From Flavobacteriaceae bacterium (GTDB taxonomy: Bacteria > Bacteroidota > Bacteroidia > Flavobacteriales > Flavobacteriaceae), in NCBI GenBank assembly GCA_029252265.1, contig JAQXBT010000062.1, positions 1-34,785 on the forward strand: DNA of 34,785 nucleotides, written 5' to 3'. The position numbers and the translations under genes are program-made. Shown here one piece after another: positions 8,172 to 18,695 of this stretch (position 1 is its first letter; every line of letters starts with the position of its first letter). The notes beneath the pieces are model-generated. The model was not told the origin of the DNA. It made no database searches and worked only from the letters and a program-made list of their open reading frames with translations.

Positions 8172-9209
8172 TTAATCTTCTAACAAGTGATTCGAATAGG
8201 TTTCCCATTTTTTAATACACGCTTGCATGTCTTGTGGGATTTCGGTTGTAAATGACATCGTTTTCCCCGTCGTTGGGTGTAAAAATCCTAAAGTTTTGGC
8301 GTGCAAGGCTTGTCTTGGTAAGGTTTTAAAACAATTATCAACAAACTGCTTGTATTTGGTAAAGGTCGTTCCTTTCAGAATGCGTTCACCTCCATAGCGT
8401 TCATCGTTAAAAAGCGTATGACCAATGTGTTTCATATGCACACGAATTTGATGCGTTCGTCCCGTTTCTAATTTACAAGTTACAAGAGTTACATATCCCA
8501 AACGTTGCAACACTTTGTAATGGGTCACAGCGGGCTTGCCTTTGTCGGCTTCATCTCCAAAATAGACCGTATTTTGCAATCTATTTTTAGGGTGACGGCC
8601 AATATTGCCTTCAATCGTGCCTTCATCGGCGTCTATATTCCCCCAAACCAAAGCCACATATTCGCGCTCACTTGTTTTGGCTTTAAATTGGGCTGACAAA
8701 TGAGTCATTGCAATCTCGGTTTTGGCAACTACCAACAACCCACTCGTATCTTTATCGATCCGGTGAACTAACCCCGGACGATTGCTACTATTGTTTGGCA
8801 AATTTTCGAAATGAAACGTAAGCGCATTAATCAAGGTCCCTGAATAATTTCCATGCCCAGGATGAACAACCATTCCAGGCGCTTTGTTGACAACTAATAA
8901 TGCATCATCTTCGTACACCACATCGATGGGGATATCCTCCGGAACTAATAAGTTTTCATAAGGAGGGTGCTCAAATAAAACTCGAATTTTGTCATACGGT
9001 TTTACCTTATAATTTGATTTCACCGCGGCTTCATTGACTAAAATACTTCCATTTTTAGCAGCAGCTTGGATTTTATTTCGAGTGGCATTTTCAACAAAAT
9101 TCATGAGGTATTTATCGATCCTCAAAGGTTGTTGCCCCTTCTCTACCGTGAACGTATAATGTTCATGTAATTCGCTCTCATTTTCTAACAACTCATTTGA
9201 TTCTACCAT
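8172..9209 (-). CDS. RluA-family 23S rRNA pseudouridine synthase (RluD-like)
   Basis: S4-like N-terminus; GLVHRIDKDTSGLLVVAK, LETGRTHQIRVHM, HAKTLGFLHP. Confidence 0.93.
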   Translation of the reverse strand: MVESNELLENESELHEHYTFTVEKGQQPLRIDKYLMNFVENATRNKIQAAAKNGSILVNEAAVKSNYKVKPYDKIRVLFEHPPYENLLVPEDIPIDVVYEDDALLVVNKAPGMVVHPGHGNYSGTLINALTFHFENLPNNSSNRPGLVHRIDKDTSGLLVVAKTEIAMTHLSAQFKAKTSEREYVALVWGNIDADEGTIEGNIGRHPKNRLQNTVYFGDEADKGKPAVTHYKVLQRLGYVTLVTCKLETGRTHQIRVHMKHIGHTLFNDERYGGERILKGTTFTKYKQFVDNCFKTLPRQALHAKTLGFLHPTTGKTMSFTTEIPQDMQACIKKWETYSNHLLED

Positions 9210-9215
9210 GGTTAA

Positions 9216-9806
9216 TTATTGCTTTCGAACACCGTTTCCTAAAACGAGGTCAAGTGTCGAAGTTTTTGGAAGCATCGTACCTGCTTCAATGATTTGGTCT
9301 TTATACCGTATTTCTAAAACTTGATCTTTTCCTAAATCATCTTTATAAATCAACTCGCCTATTTGGAACCCCAAAGCTTCTAGTGTGGGTTTTGTTTGAC
9401 GATAGGTTCGACGGATGACATCCGGAACCGCTAGCTTTCTGTAGGCTGAAGGGTTGAGAATTAAATATATTTTTCGATCTTCTTTAACTTGACTTCCTGC
9501 TAAAGGATCTTGTTCGATAATTGCTCCTTTTGGATATTTTGGATTATAGTTTGATGAATCTTGAACTTCCCCTCTTAATGCATTGTCTTTAAGAAGCATC
9601 TGGGCCACTTCGTAGGTTTTACCCGTAAGCGTTGGAACAGTTACAAAGGTCGCGTGATTGGTATAGGATTTGAGCCATTTCAGAGTTAAAAAACTAAAAA
9701 TAATGAGCGCAATGACCGCAAAAATTAATTGCTTTATAAATGACTTGCTGAATAAGAATTTGATGAAATCCATGGCGCTTTTTAATAATTTAACAAAGCT
9801 AAACAA
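9216..9806 (-). CDS. Membrane-anchored PASTA-domain protein (no kinase domain)
   Basis: N-terminal TM then VPTLTGKTYEVAQMLLKDNAL..., AVPDVIRRTYRQTKPTLEALGFQIG repeats; likely start at internal MDFIKFLF. Confidence 0.88.
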   Translation of the reverse strand: MFSFVKLLKSAMDFIKFLFSKSFIKQLIFAVIALIIFSFLTLKWLKSYTNHATFVTVPTLTGKTYEVAQMLLKDNALRGEVQDSSNYNPKYPKGAIIEQDPLAGSQVKEDRKIYLILNPSAYRKLAVPDVIRRTYRQTKPTLEALGFQIGELIYKDDLGKDQVLEIRYKDQIIEAGTMLPKTSTLDLVLGNGVRKQ

Positions 9807-9916
9807 ATATTTGTGTCCTTAAAATCTTTAGCTTGTTTAGTTTGAAGTAAATATATTTGGTTTAAAATGATTTTGATTTAAGATAAAAGTAATATTTTTA
9901 CTGTATAAACGTGCAC

Positions 9917-10900
9917 ATGAAAAAAAATATTGCCATTATTATGGGTGGATATTCAAATGAATATCAAATCTCTCTAAAGAGTGGAAACGTGGTTTACGAG
10001 AGTTTACCAAAAACGCTCTACAATGCGTATTGCATCCATATTTTTAAAGATCGATGGGTTTATGTGGCAGACGATTTACAAGAATTTCCGATAAATAAAG
10101 CTGATTTTAGTATAAATTTAAACGGTGAAAAAATCAACTTTGACTGTGTATTTAATGCTATTCATGGCGCACCAGGTGAAGATGGAACCATACAAGCTTA
10201 TTTTGAATTACTATTGATCCCACACACCAGTTGCGGTATGTATCAAGCAGCTTTAACGTTTAATAAGCGAGATTGTTTGAGTGTGTTAAAACCTTACGGA
10301 ATACGAACGGCAGATTCCTATTTTTTAAATGCTGGAGATGCCATTGACCCTGTAGCCATTGAAACAGCGGTTGGATTTCCTTGTTTTGTAAAAGCCAATA
10401 AAGCTGGGAGTAGTTTTGGGATTACTAAAGTCTATTCAAAGGAAGAATTGCCAAAAGCGATCGATATTGCTTTTAAAGAAGATGATGAGCTCATTATTGA
10501 ATCCTACCTAGACGGTATCGAAGTCTCTGTTGGGGTGGTCCGCTATAAAGGAGTCGTTACTGTACTTCCAATTACTGAAATTGTAACCGAGAATGACTTT
10601 TTTGATTATGAAGCAAAGTATTTAGGGAAATCTCAAGAAATTACTCCAGCACGTTTAAGCGAATTCCAAGAATCGGATGTTAGAACGGTTGCCAAAAGTA
10701 TTTATGAGATTTTAAAACTAGAGGGGTTTTCTCGCAGTGAATTTATTTTCAAAAACAACAAACCTCATCTTTTAGAGATAAATACCATCCCAGGACTTAC
10801 AAAGGAAAGCATTTTTCCACAGCAAGCAGCACAAGCAGGAATTTCATTGCCCGATTTATTTGATAATGCGATTCGAGAAGCACTTCAAAAAAAATCTTAA
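9917..10900 (+). CDS. ddl: D-alanine--D-alanine ligase
   Basis: MKKNIAIIMGGYSNEYQISLKSG, AIHGAPGEDGTIQAYFELL, EINTIPGLTKESIFPQQ. Confidence 0.95.
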   Translation: MKKNIAIIMGGYSNEYQISLKSGNVVYESLPKTLYNAYCIHIFKDRWVYVADDLQEFPINKADFSINLNGEKINFDCVFNAIHGAPGEDGTIQAYFELLLIPHTSCGMYQAALTFNKRDCLSVLKPYGIRTADSYFLNAGDAIDPVAIETAVGFPCFVKANKAGSSFGITKVYSKEELPKAIDIAFKEDDELIIESYLDGIEVSVGVVRYKGVVTVLPITEIVTENDFFDYEAKYLGKSQEITPARLSEFQESDVRTVAKSIYEILKLEGFSRSEFIFKNNKPHLLEINTIPGLTKESIFPQQAAQAGISLPDLFDNAIREALQKKS

Positions 10901-10909
10901 CTTTACCAC

Positions 10910-11365
10910 ATGAAGAAAGCAATTTTTCCAGGATCCTTTGACCCAATTACATTAGGGCATGTCGATATTATCAACAGAGGGGTCACCTTGTTTGATGAAG
11001 TGATTATAGCGATTGGCGAAAATTCTTCAAAAAACTATATGTTTACACTCGAAGAACGCAAACAATTTATTGAAAAAACGTTTAAAGACAATCCAAAAGT
11101 GACGGTCATGACTTATAGTGGGTTAACGATTGATTTTTGTAAAGAGATTGGCGTTGAATTTATTCTAAGAGGATTACGTAACCCAGCAGATTTTGAGTTT
11201 GAAAAAGCAATTGCTCAGACCAATCGACATTTATCAACCCTGGAAACCGTGTTTTTACTAACGTCAACTCAGACTTCGTTTATTTCTTCTTCTATTGTCA
11301 GAGAAATCATTCGCTATGGTGGCAATTATGAAAAATTAGTTCCCAATTCGGTACGCGTTCAATAA
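10910..11365 (+). CDS. coaD: Pantetheine-phosphate adenylyltransferase
   Basis: MKKAIFPGSFDPITLGHVDIINRG; ISSSIVREIIRYGG. Confidence 0.96.
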   Translation: MKKAIFPGSFDPITLGHVDIINRGVTLFDEVIIAIGENSSKNYMFTLEERKQFIEKTFKDNPKVTVMTYSGLTIDFCKEIGVEFILRGLRNPADFEFEKAIAQTNRHLSTLETVFLLTSTQTSFISSSIVREIIRYGGNYEKLVPNSVRVQ

Positions 11366-11367
11366 GC

Positions 11368-12990
11368 TTAGAGTTTATACTCTGCAAGCCCTTTAGAAAA
11401 TGCTTCTGGATTTTCGGCGAGATGGTACCGTGGATCATCAATCGCTTCTAGGATTACATCTGTAAAAATTGGACTCGATTTATGTAACAAAATCTTACAG
11501 TCTTCACTAAGATGTTTTAAGTGTATTGTTTTGCCTTCATCTTTATATTTTTTGACAAGATTAGAAATTGCTTCGATCGCCGAATGGTCACTTATTCGTG
11601 ATTCTACAAAATCAATCTCAACAGATTCAGGATCGTTTTTTACATCAAATTTATCGTTAAAAGCCGTAATACTTCCAAAAAATAGTGGGCCCCATATTTC
11701 GTATACTTTAGTGCCATCATCTTTGATACGTTTTCGAGCCCGAATACGCTTTGCGTTTTCCCATGAAAACACGAGTGCACTTACAATCACACCCGAAATA
11801 ACAGCGATTGCTAAATCAAAGAAGACAGTCATCGATGAAACCAATATCAATACAAACACATCTGTTTTTGGAATTTTATTGATGATTCTAAAACTAGACC
11901 ATGCAAACGTCCCAATAACCACCATAAACATCACGCCTACCAATGCAGCAATTGGCACTTGTTCGATTAGCCCAGAAGCAAATAAAATAAATGCTAAAAG
12001 CGCTAGTGCAGCAACAATTCCTGAAAGGCGACCTCTACCCCCACCTTTGATATTGATAATCGATTGGCCAATCATGGCACATCCACCCATCCCACCAAAC
12101 AGTCCGGTGATAATGTTTGCTCCCCCTTGAGCCATACATTCTCTATTAGAATTTCCTCGAGTTTCGGTGAGTTCATCAATTAAATTAAGAGTCATTAAAG
12201 ATTCAATCAGTCCGATGGCAGCAAGAATTAATGCATAGGGCCCTATAAATTTTAGGGTTTCAAAACTAAGCGGGATTTTTTCAAAAATAGCCCATTGCGG
12301 AAGTGGTAATCCGCCTTTTAGGCCATCGCCTCCACCATCTCTAATAAAGCTTCCAACCGTAGCAACGTCTAAATCTCCAAAAATAACAATCGCAGAAACC
12401 ACCAAAATGGACACCAATGCTTCAGGTAATTTTTTGGTGATTTGTGGCAAACCAAACATAATAGCCATGGTTAATCCTACAAGCCCAACCATTGTCCATA
12501 AGGAAACCCCTTGCATCCACACCATTTCTCCATTTTGGGAAGTCATGAACATACTTAATTGCGAAAGAAAGATTACAATCGCTAATCCATTTACAAATCC
12601 CAACATGACGGGGTGTGGAATCAAACGTACAAACTTACCGAGCTTAAAAACACCCGCCATAACCTGAATAACGCCCATTAAAATGACGGTCATAAACAAA
12701 TAGTATAATCCTAACTCATCGCCTTCGGCACCCATAGCATTCCCTTGTGCAACCAAACTGACCATCACTACCGCTAAGGCTCCCGTAGCGCCACTAATCA
12801 TTCCTGGTCGACCCCCAAAAATAGAGGTGATTAATCCAATCATGAACGCCGCATACAACCCTACTAAAGGGTCTACACCGGCAACAAATGCAAAAGCAAC
12901 TGCTTCCGGCACTAAGGCCAATGCAACCGTTAGTCCACTTAAAATATCATTTTTTACGTTACTAGAACGTTTTCTTATAAACTCCATCAT
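11368..12990 (-). CDS. SulP/SLC26-family inorganic anion transporter with C-terminal STAS domain
   Basis: NDILSGLTVALALVPEAVAFAFVAGVDPLVGLYAAF...; STAS-like C-terminus. Confidence 0.92.
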   Translation of the reverse strand: MMEFIRKRSSNVKNDILSGLTVALALVPEAVAFAFVAGVDPLVGLYAAFMIGLITSIFGGRPGMISGATGALAVVMVSLVAQGNAMGAEGDELGLYYLFMTVILMGVIQVMAGVFKLGKFVRLIPHPVMLGFVNGLAIVIFLSQLSMFMTSQNGEMVWMQGVSLWTMVGLVGLTMAIMFGLPQITKKLPEALVSILVVSAIVIFGDLDVATVGSFIRDGGGDGLKGGLPLPQWAIFEKIPLSFETLKFIGPYALILAAIGLIESLMTLNLIDELTETRGNSNRECMAQGGANIITGLFGGMGGCAMIGQSIINIKGGGRGRLSGIVAALALLAFILFASGLIEQVPIAALVGVMFMVVIGTFAWSSFRIINKIPKTDVFVLILVSSMTVFFDLAIAVISGVIVSALVFSWENAKRIRARKRIKDDGTKVYEIWGPLFFGSITAFNDKFDVKNDPESVEIDFVESRISDHSAIEAISNLVKKYKDEGKTIHLKHLSEDCKILLHKSSPIFTDVILEAIDDPRYHLAENPEAFSKGLAEYKL

Positions 12991-13092
12991 TTTGTTTCAA
13001 TTTTGCAGGCAAAAATAAACTTATTGGGAGCGATAGCAACCGTAAATGGGTTTTATTTGTAGATAACTCTAAAAATAAGCTTCGATCCGATG

Positions 13093-13674
13093 TTAAATTA
13101 GGAGTTTAATATTCGCATACGAATTATCTAAAACTTTTTGAAGTTTCGTTTCAGGGATCCATTTTACTTTTGTGATGCCTTCCTTTTCTTGTGGAATTAA
13201 TTTTCCGTCGTATTCTGAATACATTTTAAACCAGTAGGTAACCTTAATGTAATGGCGGTCATTTCGTTTAAATATATGATACGTAATTTCTAAAGGTTTC
13301 GTAATAGAAAGTCCCGAGATTCCAGTTTCTTCCTCTACTTCACGTAGTGCGGTTTGATTGATTGTTTCCTTAGACTCCGCTTTTCCTTTGGGAAGGTCCC
13401 ATTTTCCATTTCTAAAAATAAATAATATCGCACCATCCGGATTGTAAACCTTACCGCCACCTGCAATTACATTTGGCAAGAGAGATAAGAATTTTTTTAG
13501 AAGAACGTCCTTATCTGCCCCAATTAGGTGTACAGCATCATATTTGTCTTTTTTTAATTTCGACAGCACCTTATTGATATCGACTGAATCAATCAAGAAA
13601 TTCTTGAAGTTTGTTTCAGTTTCAACCTTAGTCGTTAAGATTATTGGCTTATTACCAACAAATATTTTATACAT
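13093..13674 (-). CDS. Nudix hydrolase with N-terminal extension
   Basis: GKAESKETINQTALREVEEETGI Nudix box. Confidence 0.92.
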   Translation of the reverse strand: MYKIFVGNKPIILTTKVETETNFKNFLIDSVDINKVLSKLKKDKYDAVHLIGADKDVLLKKFLSLLPNVIAGGGKVYNPDGAILFIFRNGKWDLPKGKAESKETINQTALREVEEETGISGLSITKPLEITYHIFKRNDRHYIKVTYWFKMYSEYDGKLIPQEKEGITKVKWIPETKLQKVLDNSYANIKLLI

Positions 13675-13733
13675 TGTTAATTAAAAACAAATTAATAGAA
13701 AGTAAAAGTAGTATTTTTTACTAATTTTGAACT

Positions 13734-14378
13734 ATGATTTTCAACAAAAGTACCGCCAAAAAAACTGCAGAAGTATTACTTCAAATAAATGCTATTAAAT
13801 TAAACCCACGAGACCCCTTTACTTGGGCGTCAGGATGGAAGTCACCCATCTATTGTGACAACCGCATTGTGTTGTCCTATCCAGCGGTAAGAAATTATAT
13901 CAAAGAAGAAATCGCAAAAAACATAGAACTAGAATTTGGTAAACCCGATGTGATTGCTGGAGTTGCAACTGGTGCGATTGGAATTGGCGCTTTAGTCGCT
14001 GAAGTTCTTGGACTTCCATTTGTGTATGTACGCCCAGAAGCCAAAAAGCATGGCCGTCAAAATCAAATTGAAGGGTATATTCAAAAAGGTCAAAATGTGG
14101 TGATCATTGAAGATTTGATCAGTACAGGGAACAGTAGTTTGGTGGCTGTTGATGCCTTAAAAGCATCAGAAGTGAATGTTAAAGGCATGGTTGCAATTTT
14201 TACGTATGGCTTTGAAATCTCAAAAGAAAATTTTAAAAAAAACAATGTGACTCTTTATACACTTAGTAACTACGAGAGTCTGATAGAGCAGGCCTTAGAC
14301 ACTAACTTCATTGACCAAAATGAAGCGGCTATTTTATCCCAATGGAATTCAAACCCTTCGGAATGGACCGGTAAATAA
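13734..14378 (+). CDS. pyrE: Orotate phosphoribosyltransferase
   Basis: WASGWKSPIYCDNR, GVATGAIGIGALVAE, VVIIEDLISTGNS. Confidence 0.96.
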   Translation: MIFNKSTAKKTAEVLLQINAIKLNPRDPFTWASGWKSPIYCDNRIVLSYPAVRNYIKEEIAKNIELEFGKPDVIAGVATGAIGIGALVAEVLGLPFVYVRPEAKKHGRQNQIEGYIQKGQNVVIIEDLISTGNSSLVAVDALKASEVNVKGMVAIFTYGFEISKENFKKNNVTLYTLSNYESLIEQALDTNFIDQNEAAILSQWNSNPSEWTGK

Positions 14379-14387
14379 ATTTAGATT

Positions 14388-14783
14388 ATGAAACTAGAAT
14401 CACCTAAAGTAAGTATTGATAAGTCGGCGCAAGAAGTATTTGATTATTTGACGACTATCGAAAATTTTAAAACATTAATGCCCGAGAACACCAGTAAGTT
14501 TGAAGTATTGGATTCCGACACCTTTTTATTTGCATTAAGCGGAATGCCAGAAATCGTTTTGAAAAAGAAATCTATGGAGCCTCCACACAAAATAGTATTA
14601 GGGGCTGCAGGTGGTAAACTGGATTTTTCATTAACTGCACGAATTGAATCTAGTTCTGCAAGCAAAAGTGAAGTCGTTCTCAACTTTGAGGGTGATTTTA
14701 ATCCGATGATGGCAATGATGATTAAAGGCCCTATCACAAAGTTCATTGAAACCTTAGCGATGAACATTCCTAAATCTGTGTAG
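14388..14783 (+). CDS. SRPBCC (START-like) family protein
   Basis: SPKVSIDKSAQEVFDYLTTIENFKTLMPENTSKFEVL...; immediately downstream of pyrE. Confidence 0.8.
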   Translation: MKLESPKVSIDKSAQEVFDYLTTIENFKTLMPENTSKFEVLDSDTFLFALSGMPEIVLKKKSMEPPHKIVLGAAGGKLDFSLTARIESSSASKSEVVLNFEGDFNPMMAMMIKGPITKFIETLAMNIPKSV

Positions 14784-15512
14784 TTAATACATCAACTTTA
14801 ACTCTTTTAAACTAAACTCTTTCGTGGCATCTTCAAGTTGTACTTGTAGTTTTCCAGATGGAGTTACGCCTCTAATTATACCTGTAAAAAAAGATTCGTC
14901 AGGCAACATAAAAGTTGAGGGCTTGTCTTTTCTAAACAAATACGATTCGTATTCATCGTTGAAAAAAGCCATTCCTTTCTCTGAAAAAACCCTAAAATAA
15001 TGTTGCATATTTTCGATAATTTTGTGGAGTAACTCTTGTTTACTCACAGACAATCCTAAAATATGTTTCAGAGAACAAACTTTTGGCAATCCTTCAAATG
15101 TTTCCTGGTTGACGTTAAGACCTATTCCAATCACTGAAAATTCAATCTGTTGATTTTTAATTACATTTTCGATTAAAATTCCCGCAATTTTATGATGGTC
15201 TGACAAAATGTCGTTCGGCCACTTGATGGCTAACTTAGGAATATTATACCCTTCAAGTGTTTTTACAATAGACAGAGAAACTAAGATACTCAACATAAAT
15301 TGTTGATGTAAAAGCAGGGATGTTTTTAATTTTAAAACACTGAATGTTAGATTTTTACCTTTATCAGAACTCCACTCAGAACCCATTTGACCTCTGCCTT
15401 TGGTTTGATGATTAGTAACCACCACAGAAAAATCTTCTAATACGTTTTCTAGCATCAATTTTTTTAAATAATTGTTGGTAGAATCAGTGGCATTAAGTTT
15501 GATTAATTGCAT
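14784..15512 (-). CDS. birA: Biotin--[acetyl-CoA-carboxylase] ligase
   Basis: DSTNNYLKKL, TNHQTKGRGQMGSEWSSDKGKNLTFS, IKWPNDIL, KIAGILIE, GIGLNVNQ. Confidence 0.95.
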   Translation of the reverse strand: MQLIKLNATDSTNNYLKKLMLENVLEDFSVVVTNHQTKGRGQMGSEWSSDKGKNLTFSVLKLKTSLLLHQQFMLSILVSLSIVKTLEGYNIPKLAIKWPNDILSDHHKIAGILIENVIKNQQIEFSVIGIGLNVNQETFEGLPKVCSLKHILGLSVSKQELLHKIIENMQHYFRVFSEKGMAFFNDEYESYLFRKDKPSTFMLPDESFFTGIIRGVTPSGKLQVQLEDATKEFSLKELKLMY

Positions 15513-15606
15513 AGTTCGATTTAAGCCTCTAAATTATAATATTATTAAGACAATATAAGGGGTTTAGAGCCAAAAAAGTAATAAATTTGCACAGTAAAAT
15601 CATTTC

Positions 15607-15978
15607 ATGACAAAAAAAACACCTAGTTCCGACGAACTCATCACTTTCACTATCAGTGGAATTGAAGACGTTAAGGGTCAAAATATCACTATTTTAGATT
15701 TGAGAGCTATCGAAAATACCGTTTGCGATTATTTCATCATTTGTGATGGGACCTCAAACACACAAGTAAATGCGATTGTTAGTTCAATACAAAAAAAAGT
15801 TAGTAAAAATACCAAAGACAAACCTTGGCATATTGAGGGCAGCGGAAACGCCGAATGGGTGCTAATGGATTATGTTAATGTGGTGGTTCATGTATTCCAA
15901 AAACACATTCGAGATTACTACGACATCGAAAACCTTTGGGGTGATGCGAAAATTACTGAAATTGAAACTACTTACTAA
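15607..15978 (+). CDS. rsfS: Ribosome silencing factor
   Basis: ENTVCDYFIICDGTSNTQVNAI, GSGNAEWVLMDYVNVVVHVF, YYDIENLWGDA. Confidence 0.95.
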   Translation: MTKKTPSSDELITFTISGIEDVKGQNITILDLRAIENTVCDYFIICDGTSNTQVNAIVSSIQKKVSKNTKDKPWHIEGSGNAEWVLMDYVNVVVHVFQKHIRDYYDIENLWGDAKITEIETTY

Positions 15979-15989
15979 AAAATCAACTC

Positions 15990-17999
15990 ATGTCTAAAGA
16001 TCAAAAACCTAAAAATACAAAATTTAATGCGTATTGGATTTATGGAATTGCCATTGTGCTGTTCCTTGCTTTCAATGTGTTTTCTGGTGGATTAGGAGAT
16101 TCTTCAGGAGTCTCTACGACCCCATCACAGTTTTTTAAATTCCTCAGAAATGGTGATGTTAAAAAAGTTGAGATCGTAAACAAACGAGAAGCATTGGTGT
16201 ATCTGACAACAAAAGCATCCAACAAAGACATTCACAAAAAAACGCAAAAAGAACAGCTATTCCCCACAACAGCTGGCGGACCGAGTTATCAATTTGAATT
16301 TGGAGATGTTCAATTGTTCCAAAAACAGTTGGAAGATACCATCCAACAAGACGATTTAGATACGGAACTTGATTTTAAAACAGAAACGAATGCGTGGGGT
16401 GACATCTTATCCTCTCTCATCCCCTTTATTTTAATCATCGGAGTGTGGATTTTCATCATGCGACGCATGTCTGGTGGTGGAGGTGGCGGCCCAGGGGGTC
16501 AAATTTTCAATATTGGAAAATCAAAAGCAAAGCTATTTGATGAAAAATTAGAAACCAAAACAACCTTTCAGGACGTGGCAGGTTTAGAAGGCGCTAAAGA
16601 AGAAATTCAAGAGATTGTTGACTTTCTTAAACACCCCGATAAATATACAGCCTTGGGTGGGAAAATACCAAAAGGTGCCTTATTAGTAGGCCCTCCAGGA
16701 ACTGGAAAAACATTATTAGCAAAAGCCGTTGCAGGAGAGGCAAAAGCCCCATTTTTCTCGCTATCAGGTTCTGATTTTGTTGAAATGTTTGTTGGTGTTG
16801 GCGCTTCAAGAGTGCGTGATTTGTTTAAACAAGCAAAAGAAAAATCCCCTTCAATTATTTTTATTGATGAAATTGATGCCATAGGACGAGCTCGAGGCAA
16901 AAGTAATATGTCAGGATCTAATGATGAAAGAGAAAACACCCTTAATCAGTTATTAACTGAAATGGATGGGTTTGGAACTAACACAAATGTGATTGTTTTG
17001 GCAGCAACCAACCGAGCTGATGTTTTAGATAAAGCACTCATGCGTGCAGGTCGATTTGATCGTCAGATTTATGTTGACCTCCCCGATATTAGAGAACGAA
17101 AAGAAATTTTCGAAGTTCATTTAAAACCTCTAAAAAAGGCAAAGGACTTAGATACCGACTTTTTATCAAAACAAACACCTGGATTTTCAGGAGCGGATAT
17201 TGCGAATGTTTGTAACGAAGCCGCCCTTATCGCCGCCCGTAGTGATAAAAAAGCAGTCGAAAAACAAGATTTCTTAGATGCTGTCGATCGTATTATTGGT
17301 GGTCTTGAAAAGAAAAATAAAATCATCACACCAAGTGAAAAAAGAGCTGTTGCTTTTCATGAGGCTGGACATGCGACCGTAAGCTGGATGCTAGAACATG
17401 CATCACCATTAGTCAAAGTCACCATAGTGCCCAGAGGACGTTCGTTAGGCGCAGCTTGGTATCTTCCTGAAGAACGACTGATTGTAAGACCCGAACAAAT
17501 GTTAGATGAAATGTGTGCTGCCTTAGGAGGTAGAGCCGCTGAAAAAGTCATCTTTGACAAAATATCCACTGGTGCTTTAAGTGATTTAGAAAAAGTAACA
17601 AAGCAAGCAAGAGCGATGGTTACTGTTTATGGACTAAGTGACAAAATTGGAAACCTAACGTATTATGATTCTTCGGGCGAAAATGACTATGGGTTTTCGA
17701 AACCCTACAGTGAAAAAACTGCCGAATTAATTGATACTGAGATTTCAAGAATTATAGAAACTCAATATGATCGCGCCATAAAACTCTTAGAAGACAACAA
17801 AGATAAATTAACCGAACTCGCAGAAGTTCTGTTGAAAAAAGAGGTTATTTTTAAAGACAATTTAGAAACTATTTTTGGAAAGCGCCCATTTATCACAGAA
17901 GAAGCTGTCAGTTCTACTCCAATAAAAAAAGAAGAGAATAAGGTTAAAAACAAGAAAGAGGAAGTTGTTGAGAAGAAAATAGAAGTCAAGGAAGAATAA
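15990..17999 (+). CDS. ftsH: ATP-dependent zinc metalloprotease FtsH
   Basis: [33 protein letters not shown] zinc site, charged C-terminal tail. Confidence 0.97.
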   Translation: MSKDQKPKNTKFNAYWIYGIAIVLFLAFNVFSGGLGDSSGVSTTPSQFFKFLRNGDVKKVEIVNKREALVYLTTKASNKDIHKKTQKEQLFPTTAGGPSYQFEFGDVQLFQKQLEDTIQQDDLDTELDFKTETNAWGDILSSLIPFILIIGVWIFIMRRMSGGGGGGPGGQIFNIGKSKAKLFDEKLETKTTFQDVAGLEGAKEEIQEIVDFLKHPDKYTALGGKIPKGALLVGPPGTGKTLLAKAVAGEAKAPFFSLSGSDFVEMFVGVGASRVRDLFKQAKEKSPSIIFIDEIDAIGRARGKSNMSGSNDERENTLNQLLTEMDGFGTNTNVIVLAATNRADVLDKALMRAGRFDRQIYVDLPDIRERKEIFEVHLKPLKKAKDLDTDFLSKQTPGFSGADIANVCNEAALIAARSDKKAVEKQDFLDAVDRIIGGLEKKNKIITPSEKRAVAFHEAGHATVSWMLEHASPLVKVTIVPRGRSLGAAWYLPEERLIVRPEQMLDEMCAALGGRAAEKVIFDKISTGALSDLEKVTKQARAMVTVYGLSDKIGNLTYYDSSGENDYGFSKPYSEKTAELIDTEISRIIETQYDRAIKLLEDNKDKLTELAEVLLKKEVIFKDNLETIFGKRPFITEEAVSSTPIKKEENKVKNKKEEVVEKKIEVKEE

Positions 18000-18078
18000 A
18001 TTTAAAAACAACTTTTATTATATCTTAATTTTTTATATTTGAAAGAGTATAAGCAAAACCCTTATATCTCAATAAAAA

Positions 18079-18687
18079 ATGAGTGTATTTCGTAAAATAT
18101 TTGGATCAAATACTGATACTTCAAAGAGCAAGACTGACGAAAAAGATCAGAATAAGTACTTGGATTCTGCAAATTCACCCATAGACGAAACCTTCACCAT
18201 TAACTTTAATAAAAATGGTGGTAAGTTTTTATATTGCGAAACCGTCAATGAAGTTCAAAATTTTCTTCAAGACATTCTTGAAGAAAATAATTGGATCCAT
18301 AAAAAAGCGCTCATACTCAACGCTCAATTAGAAGATAAATTTAAACACTTTAATTTAAAATCAACAAAAAAAGCAGAAGATGCTGGTTTTTTATTTACCA
18401 CTTGTGAATCTCTTATAGCAAGCGACGGATCGCTCTTAATATGTTCCAATCAAATCGCAGAAAAAAAATTAATAGAATTACCCGAAAATTTTGTGGTCTT
18501 TGCAACAACAAGTCAGTTTGTGGCGACTATTAGCGAAGGTCTTCAGAGTATAAAAACAAAGAGTAAAACCAAAATCCCCTCCAACATTACCACCATCAAA
18601 CATTTTAAAGTAAATGAAAACAACGATTTCCTAAGTTATGGAAGTAGCTCAAAAAACCTATATTTGCTATTATTAGAAGATTTATAA
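18079..18687 (+). CDS. LUD (lactate utilisation, LutB/LutC-like) domain protein
   Basis: AEDAGFLFTTCESLIASDGSLLICSNQIAEKKLIELPENFVVFATTSQFV resembles LUD domain. Confidence 0.75.
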   Translation: MSVFRKIFGSNTDTSKSKTDEKDQNKYLDSANSPIDETFTINFNKNGGKFLYCETVNEVQNFLQDILEENNWIHKKALILNAQLEDKFKHFNLKSTKKAEDAGFLFTTCESLIASDGSLLICSNQIAEKKLIELPENFVVFATTSQFVATISEGLQSIKTKSKTKIPSNITTIKHFKVNENNDFLSYGSSSKNLYLLLLEDL

Positions 18688-18695
18688 TATAAACA

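Noticed and set aside
11531-13018. Plus-strand ORFs 11531..12130, 12407..12667 and 12827..13018 opposite the SulP gene
   Set aside because: Antisense ORFs with Thr/Pro/Asn-rich mirror composition of a membrane protein; no family similarity.
16607-17989. Minus-strand ORFs within ftsH
   Set aside because: Shadow ORFs of a highly conserved coding sequence.
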